Below are positions 48,060 through 61,620 of a stretch of DNA of 64,000 nt, piece after piece. How positions within the stretch are numbered: the stretch's first letter is position 1; every line of letters starts with the position of its first letter. The notes below the pieces were generated by a model. That model was given only the letters and a program-made list of their open reading frames with translations. It was not told the DNA's origin and made no database searches. This stretch comes from Struthidea cinerea. Its lineage: Eukaryota > Chordata > Aves > Passeriformes > Corcoracidae. The DNA is taken from assembly GCA_013397865.1 (NCBI GenBank), contig VZTI01003142.1, positions 65,241-129,240 of the forward strand, read 5' to 3'. The position numbers and the translations under genes were made by a program.

Positions 48060-48161
48060 CGCAGGACGTTGATTTCTTGTCCACCATCTTCACGTGCCGT
48101 GTCTGGTTGCGCAGCCGGTCGTCCGTGTTCTCCACCAGGTTCGTGAGGTCGTCGATGATCT
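48060..48161 (-). CDS. STX8: Syntaxin-8, penultimate exon (C-terminal half of SNARE motif)
   Basis: A 102-bp exon on the - strand between a TTTCCCCAG acceptor and a GTAGGA donor, with both flanking introns in phase 1. It reads (E)-IIDDLTNLVENTDDRLRNQ followed by TRHVKMVDKKSTSC-(G). As I recall, the human protein reads IIDDLANLVENTDEKLRNE here, so the match to STX8 is clear. It is the membrane-proximal half of the Qc-SNARE coiled coil, with heptad hydrophobics I, L, V, T, L, V and M, plus the short linker with KK before the anchor. The zero-layer glutamine should lie in the preceding exon, off the window. The downstream frame joins exactly to 17826. No stop or frameshift is present. Confidence 0.96.
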
Positions 48162-49691
48162 CTGGGGAAAGAGGAACAGGAGTATTAAATCTGGGCCCAC
48201 AGTGTCCCTGCTCAACCAGCCTCCTGCTGGAGGCCCCGGGATGGGAACCAGCTGCATCCTTCTGTCCTCCAGTGCGACAGACCAGTGCTCACAGGGCACT
48301 GAAAGGTCCAAACCCTGGGGAACACCGCACCAGAGACTGCAGATTCAGTGCAGCGCTCCACTGCGAGAGTGGAGGAGAAAATACAGCCTAAAGTGGAGGA
48401 AAAAATTCAGCCTGGAACAGCAGCATCAGTCTGGGAGGTCAGGGACTACAGGACGGCAGCCACAAAGCTGAGGTGAATTCCCTCACTGAGCCAAAGTGAG
48501 GGAATTAGTGCCTATGCTATAGGAATTCTGGAATTTCAGTCCCTGGAACAGCATCTCAACACTTGGCCACGACATCATCACTAAACCACATCCAGAAGCA
48601 CCATCTCCATAAAGGCTTCTCAGAGCACTCAGTGCAGTCCTGACCATGCAACCACTGAGGTCACAAAGTGCTGCCTTGGTTCCCTCCTGGAGCTGTGGGT
48701 CTGGCAGATCTCCCTGCAGCCCGGAAGGTCCTCTGGGAAAAGGAAAGTGGGCAAAGTTTCCCCTACATCGAGTTTTGAGAGAGGAGAAAGGAAAACTTCA
48801 AGCCAACCCACCCTCAACCTCCTGTAACTGATGGCTTTAATTTTGTCCTGGAAATCAGAGCTGGGACAAGGCTTACACTGAGAGTGGTTGATGGGATGGC
48901 TGAAAATTAAAAGCCCCATTCAGGCACTAAATTTCCCTCTCACTGCCTGCTACGCTCTGATTTCCCTGGAACACACAGCCAGTGCTTCTGGTGTCTGCAC
49001 ACACCACGTCTGGCTGCCCTTGGCGCCGCAGGTAGGAGAGGCTTCCTCTGTGCATGATAAATCAGGAGAGGACAGCAGCCAAGCCCTCAGTGCTGCTGCA
49101 CAGCCTCTTGCTCTGGTTGCACTCCCAGCACTCTCCCCACTATTGATCCCTGTCTCTGTAAGTCCTGCCTGCCTTTGAGGCAGGGCTGGGGACAGTGGCC
49201 GTGCCCGCGGCTCCTCTGTACCCCAGCAGGTCCTGGCACTGCAGCTCTGCCCTGCTGAAACCCTGGGTTCTACGGCCCTTAAGCAACAAAAGCAGAAGTC
49301 AGAGCACACAGCATCCAGTTAGCAAGGTGAAGTGATATCCTGCCCCAATTTATGGATCATAACCCTGTATGGATGATGGTAGGGGGTTAAAGAACATTTA
49401 AAGAACACAACTCCCGTCAACAGGACAGGGCCCTTTATTAAGCCTTTGTAGTTTTGACTGTATTCCTTCAAACAAAAGATTTCCCAAATGTCTCTGCAAG
49501 GAAAAAGGGGATGACAGGGACAAGAGCATTCCTTGTACTTCCCAAACTTCCCTGTGAGACTGCAAGGAACCCTCGTCCTTCTAAGGGAAGTGCCAGTGTG
49601 TGACATTAGTTCCTGCAGCTTCCCTGCTGTCATCCCTGTGACACCAGGAATTGAATGGGAATGGTTTTATCCACCACCCACCTTCCCACAG

Positions 49692-49950
49692 CAGAAGATC
49701 ACAGAAACTCCTGAGCTGGAAGGGACCCACCAGGATCATGAGTCCAGCTCCAGGCCCTGCCCAGACACCCCAACAACCCCACCCTGGGCATCCCTGGCAG
49801 CGCTGTCCAAACGCTCCTGGAGCTCTGGCAGCCTCGGGGCCGTGCCCATTCCCTGGGGAGCCTGGGCAGTGCTCTGGGGGAAGAACCTGTTCCTAAAGTC
49901 CAGCCTTAATGTCTCCTGACACAGCTCCAGCCGTTCCCTCAGGCCCCAGA
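49692..49950 (-). mobile_element. CR1 LINE 3' region, different subfamily
   Basis: The + strand begins 'tcacagaaactcctgagctg' then 'gaagggacccaccaggatca', continues with 'gagtccagctccaggccctg' and 'gtccaaacgctcctggagct', and ends 'tctcctgacacagctccagc'. This is the reverse complement of the CR1 type whose tail reads 'gatccttgtgggtcccttcc'. It differs from the 'ggtttgggttggaa' type elsewhere in the window. Confidence 0.9.
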
Positions 49951-52775
49951 TGTTCGTTATCGAGGGTGTTTATGTTCTCAGTCTAATCAAGGAACAAGTG
50001 CTGTATCCCATGCAGATAAAACCAGTCTGATCGTACAGAGAGATAACAAAACCCACATAAAATTACCGAAGTTCTGCAGGCACAAAGGAAATGTCCAAGG
50101 CACATGGAGCATGGAGGTTTTACTCTCCCGGAGAGCTGAGACATTTAAGTTCATCCTTCCAGTGCATGTTTCCGCCTGCTCCACAAACACTCTGTCATCC
50201 CCAGTGAACCCCTATGTAAAACGATATCAGCAGCTAAAAAATCCTGTACTTTGAAAATACACAGCTTTCCTAAAACATGAGCTCCTGACTCATGTCCTGC
50301 AGCCCAAACCATCCCTGTATCCCCATGAAGGGAGGGCAGAGGGCAAACATCAACCCCTTCCCTGTGTTTTATCCTCCAGATCCGACCCAACCACCCCACC
50401 AATACTGTTCTGTTCCAGACACAAACCCTCCATGTTTCTAAAGTTGCTTGCAGTACTTTAAATTATTGTTCATCAACATTATCATACTGAGTATTGTCCA
50501 CCCCACACCAAAACACATTTTTTTCCCAAGGGATGGGAGCCATTTTGTTTGAGCTACAAGGTTTGTTCAGTTTGCAGTTCAGAAATTCACTCTCCTCCCC
50601 CTTCCACCCAACTTTCCCAGGTCTGACATCTGCAAAGCCAACAATATTTGGGGGAAACTTTATCTGTCCTGCGTGATTCAGCACACAGGAAGAGCAGGAC
50701 AATGCTGCCTGCAAGGGCAGGACTGCTCATGTTTGCCTCTCCATGACAAAAAAAGTGCCACAAGTTCCCATCGTTGTCAAGGACAAAGTGATAAGCATGC
50801 TTGGGAAACTGGAGACTTTCCTCTGCCAACACTGACCAGACCCTCCTTGAAAAACATCCTGGTGAACAAGCTGTAGCTAAATGAGAACAAATGTGAGCAG
50901 GAAAATTTTCTGTCATCATTTCAAAGCCCAAGGCACTGCAGTTTGGATTCTGTGTAGAGCCTCTCCTTTCCCATCCCCCTGCCAGGACTCATTTCTGAAC
51001 CAAAGGGCTGCCCTGGACATCCTGGAAGAAGCATTTCTCCATAGATATATAAACATGTTTTGTGCCACAGCCAGGTTCCAGGGGAGCAGGGCACTTCACC
51101 CAACACACAGCCCAAAGCTCAACAAGCACCCAGCCCTTTGATGTCACAGTTGAGACCTGGAGAATTCTGGAGTGCTCACGGCAGGACCTGGAGCTCTGAG
51201 CAGCTGGAAGGGGGAGGAAGCACAAGGAGGTTCTGACCCCACTCCCAGTTGAACCAGAAGTCCAGCCCAGCAGGTTCCCCAGGCCAGGATGCCCTTGTGA
51301 CCAAAAACACGCAGCACAGGAACATCCACCCGTCCATTCACCCTCTGCACCCACCAACCCCCGCTGTGGTGACACCCAAGCACAGGGCAGTGCTCAACCT
51401 CCCTGTAAAGGAAAACATTTCTCCCCACTCCAAAGCAAAGGAAATCAATGTTGGATAAGGCAGAGCTGAAAATTAGTACTGGATTTCTAAGGTGGGCACC
51501 AGGTAATCCATGGCTAAGGAAGTCCTAGGAGCACTGACACTCCACAGGTTCCCACCTTTCCTGACCCACTGCAACCCCCTCTGCCCTTCAAGCTGGCAAT
51601 TCCACGTTCTATCGCCTCCCATTGAGCTGGCTATGCAAGGAACAGGCTAAAAAGAGATGGAGAGAGACTTGAAAAGAGGGAAGGAGCCAGGTCCCCCCGT
51701 GGGGAGGGAGCAGACGGGGAAGGCAGGCTGGCTGCTGGTGACCTTCCAAAGGACACTCCTGTAACATGGCACTGCAAACCACAGCTCAGCCAGGAACACA
51801 AATTTAGCCAAGGTCTCCTTTCAGGGAAGCAGGATCTTGAAGCAGAAGATAAAAACCCAGTGCCCAACCCCAGCACTAAACTCGAGGTCACTTCAGCGCA
51901 GCTGAAGCGGGGGAAGTTTGAAGGTCAGTGCTGGAGGTGAGCTCGGCCAGGAGCTGCTCCGTCAGCAGGGACTGCTCAAATACCAGTGTCACAGCTGTCC
52001 CCATCCCTGCCCACGTGTCCCCGTGCTGCAGTGCCAGCCACCAGCCAGGCAGGAGGCTTTGGGGCTGACCAGCAGCTGAGGCAGCCCAACATTCCCCGTG
52101 GGAAGTGTCCGGTCCCCTTAGGAAGGCAGAGGCACTTCCAGGGCTCCTCGCCTCATTCCTGCCAGGCTGTGGCAGGGAAGCACCACCTGTCCCTGCAAAT
52201 CTGGGTGCTTTTCCTGGGGATCCAAACTCTAAAATCTGGGATGGAGCCCTCAGCAAGGGCAGGATTTCTTCAGGTACGTGTCAGACAGCAAAAGAATGGT
52301 GGGATCTGAGGTCAAGACAGACATACCTGAAAGCCGGACAAAAGTCATGGCAGCTCTTCATTCCGGGGACACGAGCGTGGCTGCAGAGCTGCCCTGGCTC
52401 CTGCAGCCATGGGGAGGGCAGGGCAGCCCCTCGGGACACCGGGAGCGATCCCACACATGGGATTTACAAAGAAAACACGCAAGGAGGGAGCAGCAAAGCC
52501 AGCACGTGACAGGAAAAATGCAGGTTGATATATTCTGAAATAGTTGACTTTTTTTTGGGTTCAAAATCGCACAGCAGCAGTTTTTGATCTTAGGCAATGT
52601 GTTTTGGACAGTGCAGAGCAGGCTGAGCGTGGGTCCAGGTCAGAAGAAGCATCCCTGAGGAAGAGGTGGGAGAGGCTGGAAGTGCAGCCCTCTCCCATTC
52701 CAACAGAACTCTGCCTCCCAGGAAGGGGAGAGGTGTTTATTGGAAAAAGCCTGAGCCCAGTGAGGAAATCCTCCT

Positions 52776-52790
52776 TTTTTTTTTTTTTCA
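52776..52790 (+). repeat. Poly(T) tract
   Basis: A run of T about 80 bp upstream of a CR1 tail, with no evident link to it. Confidence 0.6.
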
Positions 52791-52864
52791 AAACCAAACA
52801 CCACATGAATTTTGGTTTTGTTTAATAATTTGCATTAAACAAATTTTTGCCCATAGAGACGAAT

Positions 52865-53004
52865 ACAAAAATCACTTGACCAGGTTGGATGGGGCTTGGA
52901 GCACCCTCGGATAGTGGAAGGTGTCCCTGCCCATGGCAGATGGGTGGGAACGAGATGAAATTTACAGTCCCTCCCAACCCAAACCATTCTGGGATTCTGT
53001 GAGG
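52865..53004 (+). mobile_element. CR1 LINE 3' tail fragment
   Basis: 'accaggttggatggggcttg', 'ggaaggtgtccctgcccatg' and 'cccaaaccattctgggattc' occur in CR1 order, in the sense orientation on +. Confidence 0.92.
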
Positions 53005-54789
53005 GGCTAAGAAAGATGATCTTTAATATCTCTGAATTAAACAGCTGCATTACAAGCCACACAGGTATCACATCTTGCTGTCCCAGTTTCTGGGGTCCAT
53101 CCATGCGTGTGTTTGTGTGTGTGGTTTCACAAGGACTGTGCTAAAAGTCACCCCCAGGGTGTAAAATCCTTCCCTGGAGTTGCAGGCAACAACCCCCTGG
53201 CAGCAGCAGTAAGGGTGGATTTACAGACATCCCTGAAACCACATGTGCTAAGAGCTGAAAAAATAAAGATTTATGCAAAGGACACCAAGGGAAGACAGAC
53301 GATAAAAAATTGAGCAGAAGAAATTGTATGGGATCCTAGGAATTTCTCAGGGAAAAAAAAAAGCTCATTCCTCATTTCCTTCTTTCTTCAGAGACTTTGC
53401 CGCTGCCATGAAAATCAGAAATGTTCTGTTTTAATTCCTGAACTCACCGATACCTCCTGTAAAAAGCTGGTTCTGCTTCTCTCCAGCCACGGCATGGATA
53501 ATTTCAGTGCCTCCCACGGGACGGGAGCCCCCCGGGCTGGAGCTGTAACTCATCCCCGCAGGAAGGGAGGGCAAACCCCAGCTGAGCCAAGCCAGGGGCC
53601 AGGGCAGCCTGCGCTGTCCAAACGGATCCTTTGGCTTTGCTCCTTTTCTCCTTTGGCTTTCCTCCTCCAAAGGCCACGAGCTCCGGCCCCGGCTTTGCCC
53701 ACAGCCCCGGGACGCAGCCCAGCACAGACACGGCTCCTCCAGCAGCACTCCCAGCTGCCTCTCCCGTATTCCCAGCGTCTCTGCTGACGTTCCTAACAAC
53801 CCTTCCATCCGTCTGGGACTCCTCCGGCAGCCCCATCTTCTGTGTCAGCTCGGCCATCAAGTCTTTCTACAGCTGGCCAGGAGTTTTCCAAGGGAACAGT
53901 TTCCCCTGGAAAGCCCTTTGGCAGATCCAGCCCATCCCGGGCGCTCCGCGGGCCTGCCAGCGTTTCACCTGCTCGAGGGTGCCCTTCGTGCTGGAACGCC
54001 TCCCTGACCAGCCTCAAGTGAACAACCAAAGGAAATTCTGTTTGGCCAACAAAACCAGGAGCCCAAGCCTTTCCAGAGAGCAGGAGCCCCCATTCCAGCT
54101 CTTCCAGCCTCTCCTCCCTTTCCAGCCCCAGAGCCAGGGCCCCGCCATGCCCGGCCAGCCCCGCTGTGCTCCCGAGGGCAGAGCAGCAAATCCACTGTGG
54201 GGCCAGGAGATCCCACCACAAGTCAACATCCCTCCGTCCTCTGCACGGCCCCAACAGCAGCCAGGATGCCGAGCTACAGCACAGGGATCCAGGGGCACGT
54301 TCCAGCCAAAAAAGCATCACTCCGGAGAGGAGAAGCCCCAGCGTGAGGGGCAGCACGGGGACACGGAGCTGATCCCGTCCCTCTCAGGGCCACGGGCCCT
54401 CCGTGATGTTTCCCCTGTTAAGGAGCTCCTTCATGAGAGATGAAACACCTCATTCTGGAGAAACGAGCAGGTCCTTACGGGAGTGAAAGCCAGGCAGAGG
54501 CAGAGAGCATGAGGAACTTCATGTTTCATTTTGCAGGAAACCATGTGGGGTTTCCCTACTCCTTCCTCACTCAAGAGCAGGAAAATGGCCCGGTTCCTTT
54601 CCATCCTGTGACTCTCTGTCTCTCCCCATGTCCCACACAGCTGCACCACCCTTCTGAGGGCTTTTTTTTTTTTAAATCCCTCTCGTTAACTCATGGAATT
54701 CCTTGGGAAGGATGACCATCTCTTCCCATGAAGTGCAACAGGTTTTAGAGTCCTGCTTTCATACATGACTTGACACTAATTGATTTTTT

Positions 54790-54815
54790 TGTTTGTTTGT
54801 TTGTTTGTTTGTTTT
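54790..54815 (+). repeat. GTTT tetranucleotide repeat
   Basis: Six gttt units following a run of T. A simple sequence repeat in the STX8 intron. Confidence 0.9.
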
Positions 54816-57800
54816 CTTTAAAATGCATTTAACCAAACCAAAAACATTTGGTTTTGGCAATTCCATCTTTGACCTGCACCCGTTCTGTCTGTGGGGTGAG
54901 AAACCCAAAAGCCAAGCGAAAGTGGCCATGTGAAATTCAGCACTGGAAGAGAGAAACGAATCTGGGGTTTGATCCGTTTAGCAGAGCGGTGCTGCTGAGC
55001 AAACGTTTCCTTAGAACTGTTTGGATTTTCCATGGATTGAAATTTATGGATCACTCAATAGCATTTATCGGTGAGTAATGCACCTCCACGGCCTACCCCA
55101 CTGAGTCATGGAAGACTCCAGTCAGCCTTAAGAAAACACATAGAGAACTAAAATCCCGACACAAAACCAATTACAGTAGGGCTGGAATTTAGTGGAGAAG
55201 CCAAGCAGGCTTTCCCTCCCTCCCTCCCTCAGGTCTCTACTGCCTCAGGAGAAGAGCTGGATACCAAAGAAATGAATCATATAGGGAATGCCAACCTCTA
55301 TATGTCCAAACCCCACAATTACATGTTAATAGGAAAGCAAAGCATTGTTCCAGGTGCCAGGGCTATGAAATGAAGACTGCAAATAATGTAAGGGCATCAG
55401 AAACCCGAAGAACCTCAGCACGATGTGCCAGCTGTAATGTCAAGGCAGAGTGAAAAGAGAAAAAACAGTAAAAAACACAAAGCCAGGAATCCTAATTTCT
55501 CTCCCTGGCTGCGGCTGTGCCTGGTTTTTGCAGCCCCTCCGAGGTGTGCAGCTCCCTGTGCCAAAGGCAACACAGGAGTGCACTCCTGGGCTTCTCCTCC
55601 TTCAGCTGCACCTCAAACCCCAGTGGTGCTCACTGCTCCCCACTCGGTGCTGCTCAGGACTCCGGGACACTGACACTCCTTGCTGGGACGAGTTCTGCAT
55701 TTCAAGCAAAGACCAAGATTCCTCCCTCCACCATCCCAAATTTAACTAAGGACATTTAATCTCTTCTTTGGCAGAACTTCCTGTAAGCATTAAAAACCCA
55801 AAAAACACAAACTTGTCCAAGGGGTCAAACCAACTTGTTCCTCTGTGTTCCAGCTGTCTCACTCCTCAGCTCTTTTAATTAACAGGGATCCTGACGGTCC
55901 TTGGAGACAGGAGGGTTCAGAAGTTCTCTCTGGGCTCCTGCTGGGAACATGTCAGGATGTGAACCGGAGGCAACCTTTTGTAATTCCTACATGAATATTT
56001 TTGTTATGAAGGTGAACACAGCAGTGCCAGAGCTGCAGGGAGGCCAGAGGGGATCTCACCCCCAGTGCCTCCCCTGCAGCTCCACGGGGTCCAGGCGGCA
56101 CAAAGACGTTTCTCACCCTCCCCTGTCCCTGCCCTGCTGGCAGAGGAGCCGGGCAGGAGCTGTGTGCTGTGCCCAGGAGAGCTGCCAGGGAAGGACAGCT
56201 CTTCTGCCCTCACAGCTGCTGACAGCTCCGGCCCTCGCTGCGTGCCCAGGTCACATCCCGAGGCACTGGATGCTTTCCTGGCAGAAGGTCCTGCTCCTCC
56301 CAACAGAGGCTCCAGGCCATGCCAGCTTCTGCCTCAGGAGTTCTTCCAGAGGAACAGCAACTCCTTCAGGACAGGAACTGCTCTTGCTCCCCCAAGTTCT
56401 TGACAAAGCAGTGACAAAGGCACAGACTGGAAAGAACGAGCTGCTCCAGAGCCCTGTGCCCTCTGCCTGCCTGTGGCAAGTGAGCAGCAGCCCCAGCACC
56501 CAGCTCAGAATGCCCAGGACCAGCCCCCACCTTCCCCCTAACCAAATCCTCACCACCCTCAGGGCTAACATGTGCCAAAACAAGAGGAACCTGTTTGTTC
56601 TGCCACAGAACACCTCGCCACCTGCTCCAAGGACATGTCCAGGACCACTGCTTCCACCACACACCACCCTCCACGCTGCACTCAGCCATCCTAAAATATC
56701 TGACTGTATCTGGGTCAAACTTAGATACCCCCAAGCAACACAGAACACTTCATCCTCTCCAAAGCAGCTCCAGGAGCAGCAGATGGCCATTGGAGAATGC
56801 GTGGAGGTGACACAGAACCATCCAAGGATATCAGCTCTGAAGCCCTCCCCGGCTCATCCACAGCTACAGAGCAACGCTGGGAAAACAAACACTGCTATCA
56901 ATTCCAGCTCACACAGTTATTAGTTAAGAGTTGTTATTTTAAAAGCACACACTGAGAAGTTTTCCCTTCTCCAGCTGCTTATTTTGTTTGATTCGAACAA
57001 AACCCATGGACATTAATTTTAGCTGTACTTAATTGAATAATTTCTCCGGGGAATGGTTCAGGGACAGTTTCAAGGCAGGCTGTTTCCAAGAGCCATTACT
57101 AATTGGCATCTACCACAGCCCTAGTGTGCCAACCAAAATAGTACTTTTGAATGTTACTGGAACTGCTCTCAGCCCAGATGTGTTGAGAACTCGCAGTGAT
57201 ACAAGGCAGGCAAGAACTATATTCACATGATATGGCATTTGGAGTTTCCTCTCCCAGCTATCTGCGAGGAGATAAAAGTCTCCTTCCCTGGAAGTATTTG
57301 AGTGTAAAGTCATTTGTTCCTCCCCTTTGCTCCCAGCAAGTGACCCTTCCTCTTACTCACCGTGTTTAAGGCACAGCAGCACAGTCACCTGGGATCAAAC
57401 AGACCTTTAGAGCAAAAATATTCTTGTAGGAATTATAAAAAGTTGCCTCCAGTTTACAGCAGTGGCTGAAGTCCCCAGTGCCACACACCCAGGGCACTGT
57501 TCTGGGCACTGCAAGCTCACAGCACTCACTGGGCTCTCTGCACTTGTAATTAATATTTATTTTTATTTAAATCCCAAATCCAAGTGCCCCAGCAACACAG
57601 GCAGAGACTTTGGGGCCAGACTATCAAAACTTCCAGCAAAATCTTCAAGTTATAGGGACAAAGTCATCAAACTATTTTCCTACAGACGTGACTCTGGGAA
57701 AAAGCAAGGAAATCCTGCTAACAGATAAAACACCCATAAAACCTGCATGTCTAGGAAAGCCTGGAGCACTGGGAGGCTGGAAGGCCACTTCCATGGCTAT

Positions 57801-58114
57801 AACAAATCCCTGCCAAGCAAAACACTTTTCCTGCTACAATGTGTTTGTGCTCTGCAAACTTACAGCAGAAAATGAAAGGACAGAAGCTATTTCAGACTCC
57901 CCATTTGTTTGTTTTCCCTTTATCCAAAATCTAAGCAGGACTTTTTAAAATACTGCCTTCAGAAATTGTTGGTAACACTCACCCCTGCTTTCTTTTAGCA
58001 ACTCTCATTTTTCCCAAGTTTTTACACCATTGCAACCCTTTTCCATAGATATCAACAGCTTTCATTACTAACACACATCGGTTGCCACAATTTCCTAAGG
58101 TGGTTTAGCAAATC

Positions 58115-58400
58115 CCCATAAAACGCTGTTTGGCTACTAAACACCTCCAGCTGAGGTTTCCAGTCCATTTCACAAAGAAAGAAACCAAAAAACCCCCACA
58201 AAAATACCGAAATACCTACAACCAAAACAACTAACACCAAAACAAAAACACCAAAAATAAGTCCAAAAGAGATACATTATACCCTATTAAACACTGTTTG
58301 GCTCCTGAACACCCTAAGTTGAGGTTTCCAAAGCAAAGAAAACCAAAAACCCCACAAAAATACCCAAACCAAAACAACCAACACCAAAACAAAAACATTA
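58115..58400 (+). repeat. Two-copy tandem duplication with A/C-rich tails
   Basis: 58115-58252 and 58282-58400 share 'ctgtttggct', 'gaggtttcca', 'cacaaaaatacc' and 'aacaccaaaacaaaaaca' in the same order, at an offset of about 167 bp. The second copy ends in a run of about 17 A. The copies have diverged by small indels, so the duplication is not very recent. Family unknown. Confidence 0.75.
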
Positions 58401-58792
58401 AAAAAAAAAAAAAAATTTAAAACCCTGTGTTATACTCCGTGCAGCCGTTGCCACTTTTAAGATCTCCTTGGCAATTCCTGCTGCTACACTTCCTAAAAGG
58501 TGGACCCGCCCCAGGAACGTAACCCAACCCTTGTGGGTACCAACAAACCAGGCCTCAGTCCACAGAGAAAAACATAAAATGAAATAGTGAGGAGAGCATC
58601 TCATCCACTCTGGTCACAGCCACCTCAACGCAGATCTACACCTTCCTGCCATGAGATAAAAACCAATTCTCATCTATTTTTGCAAGAGCAACTACAGGTG
58701 ATGCCTCTACGAGAGGATGCCCTTGACAGCCCACTGCCTGCTCAGGGTTTAGTCACAAGAGGTGCTGCCAAAAACCCCCCTTGCAGGAATCC

Positions 58793-58831
58793 CATCCGTC
58801 CATCCATCCATCCATCCATCCATCCATCCCT

Positions 58832-58867
<36 letters not shown>

Positions 58868-58873
58868 CCATCC
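58793..58873 (+). repeat. CATC tetranucleotide microsatellite
   Basis: About twenty catc/ccat units with a few interruptions (ccgtc twice, ccctc once). Likely polymorphic. Confidence 0.95.
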
Positions 58874-61607
58874 GGAGTGCCTAAACCCTGGCCAGGCACT
58901 GGGACGGGGTCCCGAGCACCCCTGTGATGCCCTGGAGCACATGGGATCCACCACTGACGGATCACTGCTCCCTAAAGGACAAAGGAGCCCCGGCAGGAGT
59001 TTCCCAAGCACCTCTGAATGAAATAAACCTCATTTCTCAAAACGTGCCCACGAGACAGCCCCAGCTCCAGGGTGATTAAAGGGATGGTTATAAATGACTG
59101 ATGGCATTTTGTCCCCAGGAGAAAAATCACCGGATTGTTCGGCTTGGCTGGGAAGAACCGCCCGGCTCCATGGCCAGCACCTTCAAAGAAAGGAATACTG
59201 AAATTCCTGGGATGTCCAGCAGGCTGAGCAGGACGTATAAACTCATTCCTACTCAAATGAAAGAAAACCCAATCCAAAAAGCGGGACCACACCACCCCCC
59301 AAGCATTAACTGCAAGGCCATTTCCAACCCACGAGAACTGAGGAGCTCCAAACCAGTGCAACACTTCACTGCTGCCACGGCCCCTGCAGCGGAGAATTAT
59401 TCAACACCTGCAGGCTGAGTGCTCTTGGTGTCGACGCAGATTAAAGAAGATTGGAAAAAATGCACAACTGGAGACCAAGACATGACTGCAGCCTGAGGAG
59501 CAGAACGGGGATGGGCGCTGGCTCCAGGGGCTCTGACTGAAGGGGTGCCTTCCTGTCCTTCCAGTTTCACCCACTTTCAGAGCAGGCAGTGCCCCTCTCC
59601 CGTGGCACAGACACAAGGACCAGCAGCCACCACATTCGGGAGGGTTTCCTGAGGTGGCCAACGCAGGACAGAGCTCATGCCCTACCACCCTCAGCCTTTA
59701 AAGGAGGATGGGGCTTAGTGTTTCTTTTTTCAAATGAAAATGCACTTTAGAAACCCAACGAGCACCTTCCCCCAGCCAAAGCAGCCTGACCCTGCACGCT
59801 GTGTCTGAAAGAGTGACTCAAACGTGGTGAGTTCCCCATCAATACTCTCTGCAGAACCCCAGCATCAGGCAGGAGCAGATGCAAAATCCAGGGTAAAAAA
59901 ATTCCACTGGTCAAGTCCTGGCTCTTAATCATGGGAAAGCTGCCGTGAGCCTCAGAATTCCCACAGCTTCCTGAATACTGGGAGTCCACACAACCTTCTG
60001 AACGACCTTAATGTACAGAGCCAGGGGAGATGCCACCCTGCAGCCCATTCGCACGCAGTGACAGTCAGTGACAAACACAGCAGAAAAGGTCATGAGGCCA
60101 GCAGGACAGATATTCCTCACCAGCCCACCCCTTACACCCACAGGAGCTGAGAACTCCAGGAAAGTTCCCCAAAATCACACTCAGATCTACCAAACACCTC
60201 TGCCAAGTGCTGAAAGCTGGCTGCCACAGGTTCTGCTGGTCTGTCCATCCACTCTGCACATCCACAGGTAAACCTGTCCTGAAATACCTCAGCCTCACCT
60301 GAGCATTAAGGGACTTGTTTCACTCTGCTCAAGGTATTTAGAGCAGAGGAAAAGGCAGAACCATGTGTCAGTGGGATGTCAGGCCTGCAGAACACGACTG
60401 CCACTTTAATAAACATTCGGGTTGGGAGGGAGCCAGCAGAGCATCAGCGTGTTCACCACAAGAGCATCATGCTGTGGACAGCTGCAGGGCATTATCCTCT
60501 TGGATCACAAACGAGGAGGAAAGCCACTTCAGAATTGGGCTATCAATCATGGGAGGAACCAGAAAACTTGCAAGTGCTTCATGGTTACAGTATTGAAAGC
60601 AGCTGATAAAGCTAAGGTCAACCCAGGCATCTGGGACTAATCTCCAGCTGACATCCTTCATCAAGCTCTACTGGAATCAGTGATAAATTGAGTAAATTAG
60701 AAAGAGGAATACATCACCTAACAACATGTTCAGAGCTGGGCAGGAATTAGATGCCCTGCAGTGATGGCACTCCTCGGATCTCGCTGGCATTGCAGTGTCC
60801 TGCCTGCCCAGCCACCTGCCCAGGAGCCTGACAGGCCAAAGGCAGAGAAATGCGTCTCCAGAGCTGACGGCTCAAAAATATTCCATTCCCAGTCTGCAGG
60901 CATGGAAAAAGTTCTGATTACTCACAGAAGTGGTTAAAACAACAGAGAGGGTGGAAGAAGAACTTCCACAGATAAGACGACCTCAAGTCTACGCGTCCCC
61001 GTTAGCCTTAGCTAATGATTTTCTTTCTTCCCACTTCCTTCCACCAAGAGCTGTGCCAACTTTCCACATGCCCTCCCATGGATTTTCTGCAGATGTGGCT
61101 GAACACTTGGTGTTTGGGGTGGCTCTGTGCCCGTGGATTTCTGCAGAGCAAGGGGAGGCTGTCACACAGAGGGAACCCTTCCACAGCTGCTCCTCTCCTC
61201 TGTGATTTTCTCCTCTCCACAGCCCATCTGCTGGAAGGGCCCAAAGCGATTCACTGGCACGAGCTGCACGAAGCTGAGGGGCTGGTGCCACCGGGCTGGG
61301 GACACTCGTGTGGCTGCACCCTGCTCTGGTCTCCACACACGAGTCCTGAACTCCAGGCTGACAAGCCCCAGCGCAGGAAGGAAACCTCGAGCCTCCCCTT
61401 TATCAAGCTGCACAAACAGAGGGTTTATCGAGGTGCAGAGATTACTGGGGCTCATTGTGCTTCGCCTGCAACTGTGTGCAGGACTGCTTTGATGGCTCTC
61501 AGAGCATGGGAACAAGGGAGCACAGGACCCGACTGCAGCAGCCAGAGTTCAACACCAAACATCATCTTATTAGCCAAAATACATTGTTTCCAAAGAGATA
61601 GTAAGTT

Positions 61608-61620
61608 TTTTTTTTTTTTT
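61608..61620 (+). repeat. Poly(T) tract
   Basis: A short homopolymer followed by the tatata-containing sequence aatgagtatatatatgg. Confidence 0.6.

Noticed and set aside
53631..54443. 270-codon + frame
   Set aside because: Low-complexity Pro/Ser/Gln-rich translation of GC-rich intron with an equally long frame on the opposite strand; no homology recognised.
55901..56923. 340-codon open frame on +, the longest in the window
   Set aside because: No domain, signal peptide or family motif; Pro/Ser/Gln-rich with overlapping frames on the other strand. It lies in an STX8 intron.
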